Shown here: in pieces, positions 32,156 to 41,052 of the stretch | How the letters are laid out: every line of letters begins with the position of its first letter | Numbering within the stretch: the stretch's first letter is position 1 | NCBI GenBank assembly: GCA_030704615.1 | Contig: CM060733.1 | Location: forward strand, 18,540,001-18,600,000 | Direction: 5' to 3' | Length of the DNA stretch: 60,000 bases | Source: Takakia lepidozioides | Taxonomy: Eukaryota; Streptophyta; Takakiopsida; Takakiales; Takakiaceae | Position numbers and translations under genes: made by a program | The notes under the pieces: model-generated | The model's input: the letters and a program-made list of their open reading frames with translations, nothing else | What the model was told of the DNA's origin: nothing | Databases searched by the model: none

Positions 32156-32760
32156 CTAGTGATGATGATGCTCATGCCCTAGAAGACCACCCTCTCCTAT
32201 CACCTTCAACTGAAAGACTTGGCTGCAGACTGAGCATTCATACTATTTGTCCTTCTCCAGCTTGAACCATGTCACATCATGCTCATCTCACCAACACCTC
32301 CTGAGCACCCAACTATCCGCTCATCATAGTGTGACTCCACCACAATTGCAGGGGCATCCTTGGTTCCAAAGGGACCACGAGGCGGATCCAGATCAAAGCG
32401 CTTCCCACCCGAGCGCTCCGCTTCCAACTCCTCCAGCTCAACTCCTGTTCCAATTCCAAAATCGCCCGAGCTGCCTCCTGCACTTGCCAAATCACGACTA
32501 CGATGCAACCACCGCGCATATGAGAGACCCCGATGTTCTGATTACTCCGCTTGCAGTTGCGGGTTACACAGCAATGTCGGTGGAGGCACACATGGTACAC
32601 GCCTGGATGCAACCAACCGTGAGAGCCTGCATCCAGCGTCCAACATAGCGCCCCACTCCCTCTGGGCCTTGCCATCACACCACCAGCTGCCATCGACATA
32701 TCCTCCGCAGCCGGCGACGCCCTTACAGTGGAAGCACACCTCGCCAATGCCAACAGAAAT
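32156..32760 (-). pseudogene. COX5B-like: Captured mitochondrial cytochrome c oxidase subunit 5b copy
   Basis: On the minus strand, a serine/arginine-rich leader compatible with a mitochondrial presequence (LARCASTVRASPAAEDMSMA) precedes ELEELEAERSGGKRFDLDPP, RGPFGTKDAPAIVVESHYDE and RIVGCSGG. After a one-base shift near 32275 comes HDV(T)WFKLEKDK, a TAG in place of an expected Gln codon, then YECSVCSQVFQLKVIGE and a stop at 32158-32156. KRFDLD...GPFGTKEAP, RIVGC and YEC..C are the hallmark of COX5b, the zinc-binding nuclear-encoded subunit of complex IV. The three Cys ligands seen are retained. No intron interrupts the domain. A CAG to TAG change fits cytosine deamination. The copy lies just inside the 5' LTR and is probably non-functional. 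Confidence 0.85.
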
Positions 32761-32962
32761 ATGGGCAGACCACCATTACTCTCTCTTCTACCACACCATT
32801 GCGACTGGAGATGTGAGGTGAACTCAAGCTAGAGCCGTTCTATGCTCCTTGCTTGAGCTGCGTACAAGACCATGACCATCTATATTATAATAGTGCTTAA
32901 AAAAAAAAAACATCATATCTAGCTTAGCACTGGAAAACTAGATAGTGCTCATCTCTCTCGAG

Positions 32963-33319
32963 TGATAACCAAACTAGATAAGGACACACACTCTCAACAC
33001 AAGAAATATGCAATCCCTCAACATCACTCTTTAAGATAATAGTCGAGCCAGGGGCACCCCAAGCTATGGGGACTCCACCCCACAACAACCTACACTCCCA
33101 TCATAAGCACACTCAGATCTGAAGAATGCAGGAGCTCGGTCGCGCAGGCTCAACTCGAGAGAGATGAGCTGCGCGACTGCCGCTCTCGTGAAGATAAGAC
33201 GGACCAGGTGTCAAACTAAACTTGACACCTGATTTAACACTTGACCTAAATCCAAGTGTTAAATACAAATAACTAGTTTTATGCTAGCTGTTTTCACACT
33301 GTGCTTATTTAACTTGACA
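32963..33319 (-). repeat. 5' LTR, 357-bp core only
   Basis: This is a copy of 20964-21320 with one difference in 357 bp. On the coding strand it starts TGTCAAG directly after the target duplication TGATT (33320-33324). The 86 bp that should follow at its 3' end (as in the other LTR) are absent; instead the sequence continues CTCGAGAGAGATGAGC, which is an inverted copy of 16 bp within the LTR itself. Confidence 0.85.
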
Positions 33320-33410
33320 TGATTCTGGTTTCAAATCCTGCTACCTTGTCAAGTGTGGTATGATCTTCCCTCCTTCCCTTGGGTTGTGTCCCATGAGCCT
33401 TGTGCTTTGA
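33320..33410 (+). mobile_element. tRNA-derived SINE, right part
   Basis: TGATTCTGG then TTTCAAATCCTGCTACC is the T-arm/B-box half of the SINE whose left half ends at 20878. The body that follows (GTGTGGTATGATC, then CTTCCCTTGGG-TGTGTCC) matches the second SINE copy at 36110-36248. Confidence 0.8.
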
Positions 33411-33684
33411 AGCCTCATGACGAGGTTACTTGGAAAGAGGTTATTTTCTCTTCTCATTATACTTAAGGGGCCTGATTTGTGAGAGGTAGCTCCCCGGTAA
33501 AAAATAAATACAACCAAAAATGTTGAGAACATGCGAATACATGATATTCCACTTCTTATAATAGAATAAGAATCTTGGACTCTAAAGAGTCTAATTTAGC
33601 AATGAACTCATATTTTTTGTGGCTTTGTCTTGGTTTGAGTCAGAATCTAGCTACATCCATGACAAACTCTGTGAAAAAAAAACT

Positions 33685-33960
33685 AAAAGGTGGACGCGTT
33701 GCCGAAGCATGTGTAACTTATGGTGTCACTTGACCCAGAAGGGCTATTGCCTTCCGGTAGGAAGGTGGATACCTTTGTAACAACCATCATGGTATACTCT
33801 GTAATTGTGTAGTGGCTTTAAAAATTTACGATCATGTGTGGGAAAATAAAATAAAATGTGGAGGCGCTACTGAAACAAGTGTAATTATGGTGTCACTACT
33901 GCCTTCTAGTGGGAAGGTGGACACCTTTATGACATCCAACATGTGGTTTGAACCTGTAGG
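33685..33960 (+). repeat. Degenerate direct duplication, about 165-bp period
   Basis: The block GGTGGACGCGTTGCCGAAGC...GTGTCACT...GCCTTCCGGTAGGAAGGTGG at 33690-33770 recurs in diverged form at 33858-33925 (GTGGAGGCGCTACTGAAACA...GTGTCACT...GCCTTCTAGTGGGAAGGTGG). Function unknown; likely repeat debris. Confidence 0.6.
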
Positions 33961-34545
33961 ACTTGAGTCTTGGTGTAGGTAGTGCCCACATACTACCATC
34001 AACCCATTGCAACTTTAATTATGAGAGTAAACAACATACATGGGAGGGCCGTGGTCTCGCCCACCCTCCCTCCAGACTCCTCGCCCCGAAGCTCTTCAAT
34101 AGGCCGAATTTGCTGCGCATTCATCTCCTTGCGCTTCAACTATCCTCATCCTCACACAACAGAGAACACCTACCACCTCCCACCCACTTCTACACCTCCC
34201 TACTGGGGTCAAGCTATTAGCCACAATTGACCCAAACCAGCTTAAGTATACTCATACCCCTCCTTTTCCCAAATACCTCTAGCAGAAGGAACCTACCCTA
34301 ACCCTCATCCTGCATGTCCAAAACCCCTATCATGTTGACATACCTACACATTTCTTTCGCGAAGTAAAACATCTACTAACCATAACACAAAATAAATGCC
34401 ATCATCCACCATCCATCTACCCCTCATTGCACAAGCACATCTACCCCCTCCCTCGAATTAAAACAAATAAAGCCTGGATTGGGGCACTGCCGCGCCCCCC
34501 CCAGGCCACATTAGCAAAACCCCCCCCCCAATCCCCTCGTTATAT

Positions 34546-35109
34546 ATGCAAACCCACACCCTCAAGTACCCTCCTGCGAACTCTCACTACACTGATGGAT
34601 CCCTTACTAAATCTAATGCAGGCTACGGTATCTACCATGCAGGAAACAGGGAGAGGGGTTGCCCTCAGTCTCCCTGGCCTGCAACCATTCACAGGGCCGA
34701 GCTTATGGTCATCTGCGACGCTCTCCTCCTACTTGACACCTTCCCCTCATCTTCACCACACTTATCTCCTTATTCCTCATCCGCAACCACATCGCTCACC
34801 CCTCCTCTCACCACCATCATCCTAACCGTAACCTTATTTCAGCCATTGTAAATGCTGCCGTCTCTAAAAAGCACCCAACCCACCTTCTCAAAATGCTCGC
34901 ACACTGACATTCAAGGGAATGAGGAGGCCGACCTCCTTGCTCAACGTGGTGCCACCAAACCCAAAGCTAACCCCACGGACGACCCTATTCACATCGCCCA
35001 CACCCACCCTTTCTGGTTTAACACCCAATTCCGGACCTACGGCACCACAACCCATACGCAATCTCTTGGTTTTGGGGGCAAATATGCCTTTTTTGAGGCA
35101 AATTAGGAA
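34546..35109 (+). pseudogene. LINE RNase H domain fragment
   Basis: Plus-strand frames encode HYTDGSLTKSNAGYGIYH (34585-34640), then ATIHRAELMVICDALLLL (Glu of the active site), and after a shift HTDIQGNEEADLLAQRGA (34895-34950) with the final Asp. The D-E-D pattern with YTDGS and NEEADLLA marks the RNase H domain that follows RT in some plant LINEs. The Pro/Ser-rich insertion between the halves and the frame break show decay. The poorly conserved sequence from 33963 to 34540 may be the preceding ORF2 region. It could belong to the same family as the knuckle fragment at 19.7-20.7 kb. Confidence 0.7.
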
Positions 35110-35261
35110 GCAGAATATCTTCGCTCCACGGTGCTGGCACATTCTGCATTCCTAATCGATTGTTTGACTTTTAGCTGCACATTATGGCCTGCAGCCAATC
35201 ACAAGCCTCATAATCTGCCCCCAAAATTCCTTTACACCAGGGAATGCGCCCCCTAGTGCGC

Positions 35262-35475
35262 ATTATGGCTCCTAGTACCCCTAGTGACTCACTAAGAGCC
35301 ATAATGCACCCTAGGGGCATGTTCTCTAGTACGTTGAATTGCTGGAGAAAAAATGATTAATTTTACTCGCAATACCGGCCTCGCCCTAGTGACTTACTAG
35401 GAGCCATAATGCGCCCTCGCGTTCTCTAGTACGTTGAATTGCTGGAGAAAAGTGATTATTTTTACTCGCAATACT
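35262..35475 (+). repeat. Two tandem copies of an about 100-bp unit with hairpin
   Basis: CTAGTGACTCACTAAGAGCC at 35278 and CTAGTGACTTACTAGGAGCC at 35386 each begin a unit that continues through ATAATGC, TTCTCTAGTACGTTGAATTG, CTGGAGAAAA and TTTACTCGCAATAC. Just before and inside the first copy, GCATTATGGCTC (about 35261) and its complement GAGCCATAATGC (about 35296) can pair as a hairpin. Confidence 0.75.
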
Positions 35476-35699
35476 TATGTTTCTTGTTTTCTTTAAAAGA
35501 AAAAGATAAAAAACACATATGATTAATGCTCAATCATTTGATTATCTCTATTTTTTTAAAAACCCTAAATAATCAAGAAAATAAAAATAAATTGACTCAG
35601 GCATAAAAAAAACCTCATTGTTAATTATAGTGTCAGTAAAATTAATAGGCCATGGCCTTGAATGAATGAAGGAAAAAACAAAGCAGCCTTGTTTTTCTT

Positions 35700-35772
35700 T
35701 TCTTTTTTGGGAAAAGGGGACTGAAGCCCTTTAAGAATTTTATTTCAGCAAAGGCGAGGAAAAAATAACCTG
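35700..35772 (-). mobile_element. 3' end of a poly(A) retroposon (copy 2)
   Basis: On the minus strand GGTTATTTTTTCCTCGCC, AATAAAATTC, a GGGCTTCAGTCCCC stretch and CCCAAAAAAG follow in the same order as at 15990-16051. The shared order, AATAAA and terminal A-rich end indicate a dispersed non-LTR family. Confidence 0.5.
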
Positions 35773-35917
35773 GCAACGGCCTCTCATTGAGGAGCAGGTC
35801 ATTAACAAGACTTACCCAGGGTTGACAGTAAAACTTCAGTATAACACTCTTCTTCTGGTTCCTGCTCAACAACCTCTCTGTATCAATACCATTTATGGCC
35901 ATAATCTATAGCAGCTT

Positions 35918-35991
35918 GCTCCCGTAGCTCAGTTGGTTAGAGCATCGGTCTTATGAGCCGAAGGTCGCGGGTTCGAACCCCGCCGGGAGCA
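35918..35991 (+). tRNA. trnI-UAU: tRNA-Ile (anticodon UAU)
   Basis: A complete 74-nt cloverleaf. The acceptor stem GCTCCCG pairs perfectly with CGGGAGC and the discriminator is A. The D arm is GCTC/GAGC, and the anticodon stem TCGGT/GCCGA (one G-T pair) carries loop CTTATGA, giving anticodon TAT. The T arm is GCGGG/CCCGC with loop TTCGAAC. A and B box sequences are canonical. CCA is not encoded and no intron is present, as expected for a nuclear gene. A T-rich stretch begins about 35 bp downstream. Confidence 0.93.
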
Positions 35992-36109
35992 TATCTCCCG
36001 TATTCAAGTGAAACGGCGCTGATTCTTTTATTGTATACTACTTTACAAGTTCTAATAGTCCAAGTTTCCCTTTTTTATTTTCTTAATTCTATCTAAAAAC
36101 GGAAACCTC

Positions 36110-36248
36110 GCCGTGAAGAAGGACACTGCCCAAGGGAAGGGGGAGGAGAACATGAACACACTTACCACACCAAACAACGTAGCAGGATTTGACCCAGAAT
36201 CATCTAGATGGCACTCAGTGGACTATCCAACTGAGCTACTGACTGGTG
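36110..36248 (-). mobile_element. tRNA-derived SINE (second copy)
   Basis: On the minus strand GTAGCTCAGTTGGATAG, then GATTCTGGGTCAAATCC and TGCTAC reproduce the head of the split SINE at 20829/33320. The body GTGTGGTAAG, CTTCCCTTGGG and GTGTCC also matches. The acceptor strands do not pair, and the T stem has mismatches, so this is not a functional tRNA. It lies about 120 bp from the genuine tRNA gene and points the other way. Confidence 0.75.
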
Positions 36249-36646
36249 TAAGTCTGCTCTGCACTGACACATGAGTCAGTTGCTGGTCAACAGTGTATTC
36301 GACCAATGATTTTAATTTTTCCGAATTATATTTTCGAGGGGGAAGGAATCAGGATGTGTTTGATGGCAAATCGCGGAGGGACAGTCAGACAAACGCGCAG
36401 ACGTCCCGTTTAATCCCTCTCACAAGTTGTGCTCATTTCGAGGCCGTTTCCATGCTCAGATTGGGCTCAAGGGTTGGGAGAGTGAGAGAGAGGGGGGAGA
36501 GGGGGAGAGGGGAAGAGAGAGTGTGCCAAGCAGGCATGGTAGCTAGGTCATCAGAACGGACAGACGTTGGGGAGGTTTGAAGGAAACAAGAAGCAGGGAG
36601 CGGGCAGAAAGCAGGAGCAAGAACGATAGCGCTGGTGACAGGAAGC

Positions 36647-39600
36647 ATGGGGGACGACAAAGCTGCTCCATCATCGTCGGTGCGGGGGACTGGAGACCGG
36701 GAGCACTTAATGGAGGTGCATACTGAGGATGTGGAAGATCCTCCTAAAGCTGGCCCTGCCACACCTTCAGCATATCACTCTGGTCGTGAGGTCAGGTACC
36801 CCCTTGCTGTCGGTCCAAACACCTAGAAGTGTATTGTATTGTGTAATTTTGGTCTTTAGTGCACTTACCGCATTGGCTTCAGTCCTTTTTCAAATTGGAG
36901 CACAGTTGGATCGTCTCTTGGTTGCCAGCTTCTGCCAAGCAGATCCAGCAATCTTTTTACAGTGTCCATACGGAAGAGGGCCGATCATGCACAAATATTG
37001 TTCAGTCTTAGTGTCTCAATACTAGGTTTATCCCTGAGGTGGAAAGTCTCGTATGCAACTCCTTTCATTATCAGTCTTGATGGATTCCTATGGTTCCCTA
37101 TCACTTTACAAAAAGTCATTGATAATTTTGTTCAAACAGAAAAGTAATGCTCATGGAATCCTAGTGCTATGCTTAATCTCTTGACTCGTTTGCATACCTT
37201 TCTTGCCACTTCCATGCAAATTCCTTCAGGTTACTTATAGATTGGGCATGTTTTGAGCAACTGATAAAGTCACGCTTTGAGTTCAGCAACACTTAACTAA
37301 GAAAGTGAGAGTGAAAAGAGAAAAAAAATCTTGAACTCCATGGCAGAGCACCAGTGGTGGCACAAAGTAGAGAGAGAGATGGCTGTCAAGAGGTAAGTTG
37401 TAGCATAGCCGCATGTATTTGTTTCTGGGATTCTAGTTGAAGTATGGAGTGTGAACCTGGACTCTTTGGTGCTTTTCTTGTACTGGGCTTGCTTCTGATT
37501 TCGTTTTATATTTTTGTCAATTCTGGTCCCAGACCTCAGTTTACCTCTTTTTTGCTTCCCCCTACACCCTTTTTCCTCCCTCTTTTACCTATATCTATAC
37601 ACCAATGATGTTATGAGATAATTTCCTTTTTCAGGTGTGACAGGATGACTAGAAAGAGCAATTTCTTGTCTTGATGATTCTGATTACTGCAATGCCTCAA
37701 GGTGCTGACGGGGGGCTATGTGATGTGTGCAGGCTTTTTATGGGTTTCTGCAGAGTTGGGCATCAAAAAAGTTTATGAGTGGCTGGTGATGTCTCTCCCC
37801 TTTTATCGTCTTTGTGGGTTCTTTCTTCATTCTTTCCCAATGCAATATATGTTTAATGTGTGATGTGGCTATGGTATTGGTTGTAGTTGAACCAGGAACC
37901 CATACACAAGCCATGGTGCATAGCTATGGTCCATGTCTGTGCTTAGTTGGTCCATAGCCTTCAAACCATATGCTGTGAGCAGTGTGAAGAAGGCTGAAAG
38001 TCCATAGTGCTCACTGCACTGAGGGTGGCATGACCTTCCCCCCTCCCTTCAGGGTAAGGTGATGCAGCAACTGCTGTGCCAGCTCCATCCTCTCCAGTGT
38101 CCATTTCTACCCTTCTTGTGTTCTCTCACCTTCCGTGTCCTTCTCCAATCTTCTGGTTTCTTGTCTAATTTTTTTCAGTCTTCTAACACCTTTCCTGTCT
38201 TTTTTCCATCTCCTGGGTTCATCTGTCATTGTCCTATTCCTCAATGGTGTCCTTACTAATCCACGCGGTTCTTCTGTGATCTTTAATGTCCCGCTGCACT
38301 AAATATCGTGGGAAAGCAAACCCATCCTATCTATTTCAGCCCACCACAGGAGCAAGGCCGTGAGGTGCAAGTGCAGCTCCCATTCAGGGCCCTAAGCGCC
38401 ATATCTGTTACACACAGGGCTGCACTCTACTCTTTTCTTAGCCCAGCGCCATGTGGGCATGAGCTCAGTCACAGTGATATACTAGAGAGATGATTAAGGT
38501 GCACACAGTCTGGAGTTTTGTTGATTATGTCAGGGTGTGAGAGGTGCCTTTAGGAAGTCAAGTAACAACAGCTTATTAGATTCATGTTTCACTTCTTTAA
38601 TGTGGGGTACTCTGGTGTGTGCATGCAGTGTGATCCTGTTGCCAATCGCTGTTACATTTTATGTCACATGGTGGTTCATCCAATTTTTTGATGGCTTTTC
38701 TCACCTATATATGACTCTCTTGGAATCCATGTCTTCGGTACGTCACATGGTTTTCTTGTGAATGCTCCATACAAAATCTGTAGGATCTCGGATGTTAGGT
38801 TATCACTGTCTGTGGTTGTTTGATGCACTTCCTGAATCAAGGATCTTGAGTCAGGTTTGGTACTTGCCATGAGGACCCAGTTTACTTCCATTTTGTGATT
38901 ACCTGTATTGGAGTTGTGAGGTCTTAATCAGCATGCCTTATCTCTCTTGAACAGATGTTCTCCTAGCCAAAAGTTTATACCCAGTGCTTCTGTCGTTTTG
39001 TCTCGATTCTAAGTTGCTCATCAAGCACGGGTGTTCGTGGTGTGGGTGCTGTTGCAGGGTGGGGTTTGTGACTTCATTTGTGTTTATCTTCTTGGTGGAG
39101 TGTTTGTGTCGTCATGGATCGGAGCCTCAGTGCTACTTGTTGGGGAGTGGTTTATCAAGCGGATGCCTCTTGTGAAACACATCTACTCTGCCTCTAAGCA
39201 GATCAGTGCTGCCATTTCCCCAGGTGATATCCTCAACAATCTTTGTTTTTATTACTGGCCTCCTTCTCCTTCTTCTGTTTGGCCTTTTACCACCTTCCTG
39301 CTCGGACAATTGCTATGTGCAACTCTTCTCCCTTATTTCTACCTACCCTTCTCTTTCAGTTCACTGCCAGTCCCCACAATTGGCACATCTGTCAGCATGG
39401 CAGAATCATTTGCCATGATGCCTGGACTTTGCCACTCAAATGTCATACTTGCGCATAGTGAAAGGCCAATCTGCAGTGCGGAGGTAGCTATAGCACATGT
39501 TGGGGGGGGCTGCTGGTGTGTGTATTGCCGAAAGGCAAACAGGCATCTGTAAAGTGGGAATATGTTATCCCAAACTACATTCTCTTAAGCAAGTGCTTGG

Positions 39601-41052
39601 AATACCTGCAAGTCTGACTGTTCTGTGTCATGTAATGTTGGCAGATCAAAACACTCAAGCATTCAAGGAGGTAGCCATTATCAGACACCCAAGAGTTGGA
39701 GAATATGCCTTCGGATTTATTACATCGAGCCTCATTCTTCAGGTGACATTCTGGTGAAGTTCAGATATGTTGAATGAGTAGTCCCTTGTCCGTCAATAAC
39801 CAACATTGTGAAGGAAAAGAATGCTCAATGTCTACAGCACTTCATTTACATTGCTAGTGTGAAAAGAAGGTGAGCAGCCAACTGCTCTGGATCTGACTTC
39901 TGTGCCACGAAGGATGGGTCTTTAAGTTGTGTACAGGGTCATGTATGCTAGTTGATATTTGCAATAAGGTGGGTTGGTGCATCCATGCTGTGTAAGTGCT
40001 GCTGTGCTCAAGCAACCAGTTCACAGTCTGTTGAAATGATATGAAATGAAACAATAGCAAACAGAAGACTAAAGCATCAGAAGAAAATTCGGAGGTGGAA
40101 AAAACACCTACTTCAAGGAGAATCTGGGACGAAAACTTTGAAGTGCAATGTCATCCTGTGAAGTCATATTCATGATTTATGGACTGAGACTTCTCTAATT
40201 CACACAGAATGATCTAGGGGAGGAGGAGCTGTGCAGCATATACGTTCCCACCAATCACCTCTACATTGGTGACATCTTTCTCATCAACACTCGGGATGTC
40301 ATTCGTCCAAATTTATCAGTTCGGGAAGGCATTGGTATGCACATTCTCTGTCCCTTGTCCCATAGGATTTTGGTTCTAGTGGCTGAAAACTCTGGAGAAG
40401 GTGAGTGTTGGGAATGGCTGTGTACTAAGGTTTATGCATGCCAACTTTTTGAAGGGATTCTGATGTGAATAATTGATTTCTCTGTCTCTGTCAACTTTCT
40501 CTCTCATTTGAAGGGCCACGGTTAAACTATATGTAAGGTAAGCCCCACTATGGGATTCCATCCTGCTTCCCTCTATCCTTCTCCAAATTGGGGACCATGT
40601 CTTTAGCCACAAGGTGCACAGTCCAATAAATACATCACTCCCTTTTCTCTTTCTCGCAGACCCCACATGATGATGGGATGAGGGCAAACATGTTGGATTG
40701 ATTTGATCCAGACAGATTGTACTCAGAAGACGTTGTTTGCCGTAGCCTTGTGGCCATTGATCTAGACAGAGATACTTCCTGAGGTCATCTTGAGATAGCA
40801 TTGTGAGAAGTCTAATCATGTTTTAAGCCCGTGTGTGTGAAGAAGGTTTGCCGTGATGACGCTTCCCTCAATGCTTGTTACACTCTCTTATTAAGGGAAG
40901 GAAATTTTTGTAGTCATCATTCAATTAAAAGGGGATCTGGTGGGGTGGATGCAGAGATAGTGGTGTCAGGAGGAATGTCCATGCCACAGGTGATCTCTCC
41001 AAGAGTTACAGTGGCTCCTGTTGAGAGAAATCGAGCCCTTCCTCCCAGATAG
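36647..41052 (+). CDS. LCV-like: LIKE-COV (LCV, DUF502) membrane protein gene with one-base disruptions
   Basis: Exons by splice sites: 36647-36790, 37733-37785, 38629-38737, 39058-39223, 39645-39742, 40208-40335 and 40955-41052, all with GT..AG introns. The ATG at 36647 starts MGDDKAAPSSS. Recognisable blocks are SWASKKFMSG|CVILLPIAVTF, FYVTWWFIQFFDG (first membrane helix), FVSSWIGASVLLVGEWFIKR, HIYSASKQISAAISP|DQNT, EVAIIRHPRVGEYAFGFITS, CSIYVPTNHLYIGDIFLINT and EIVVSGGMSMPQVISP. This is the COV/LCV family of plant membrane proteins of the Golgi/endomembrane system, linked to vascular patterning and vacuolar trafficking. Relative to the family there are one-base losses near 38697, 39058 and 39106 (together restoring frame) and one extra T at about 40320, which would cause a stop at the last junction. 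Codons are otherwise well conserved, so assembly error is plausible. Confidence 0.88.

Larger units (their letters stand above)
20878..33319 (-). mobile_element. 12.4-kb LTR retrotransposon with cytosine methyltransferase and captured host genes
   Basis: Coding strand is minus. Its ends are flanked by TGAT(T) at 20874-20878 and 33320-33324 within one split SINE, which proves a single insertion. Order from the 5' end: LTR core (33319-32963), COX5b-like copy, FAX/TMEM14-like copy with downstream A17, unknown ORF, primer-binding-like site (28974-28960), gag, protease, DNA methyltransferase, RT, RNase H, integrase with a PHD finger, G-rich tract, 86-bp LTR piece, full LTR. The pol order RT-RH-INT is that of Ty3/Gypsy. 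The LTR cores differ at one base in 357, so insertion is recent. Reading frames are broken at several points, by mutation or assembly error. Confidence 0.88.

Noticed and set aside
32272-32753. 146-codon ORF as a novel protein
   Set aside because: It is an out-of-frame reading of the COX5b copy.
28990-33319. A 4-kb full-length 5' LTR
   Set aside because: No counterpart of the 29-33 kb sequence exists at the 3' end; only the 357-bp core is shared.
36178-36248. Second functional tRNA on the minus strand
   Set aside because: Acceptor strands do not pair and the T stem has mismatches; it matches the SINE head instead.
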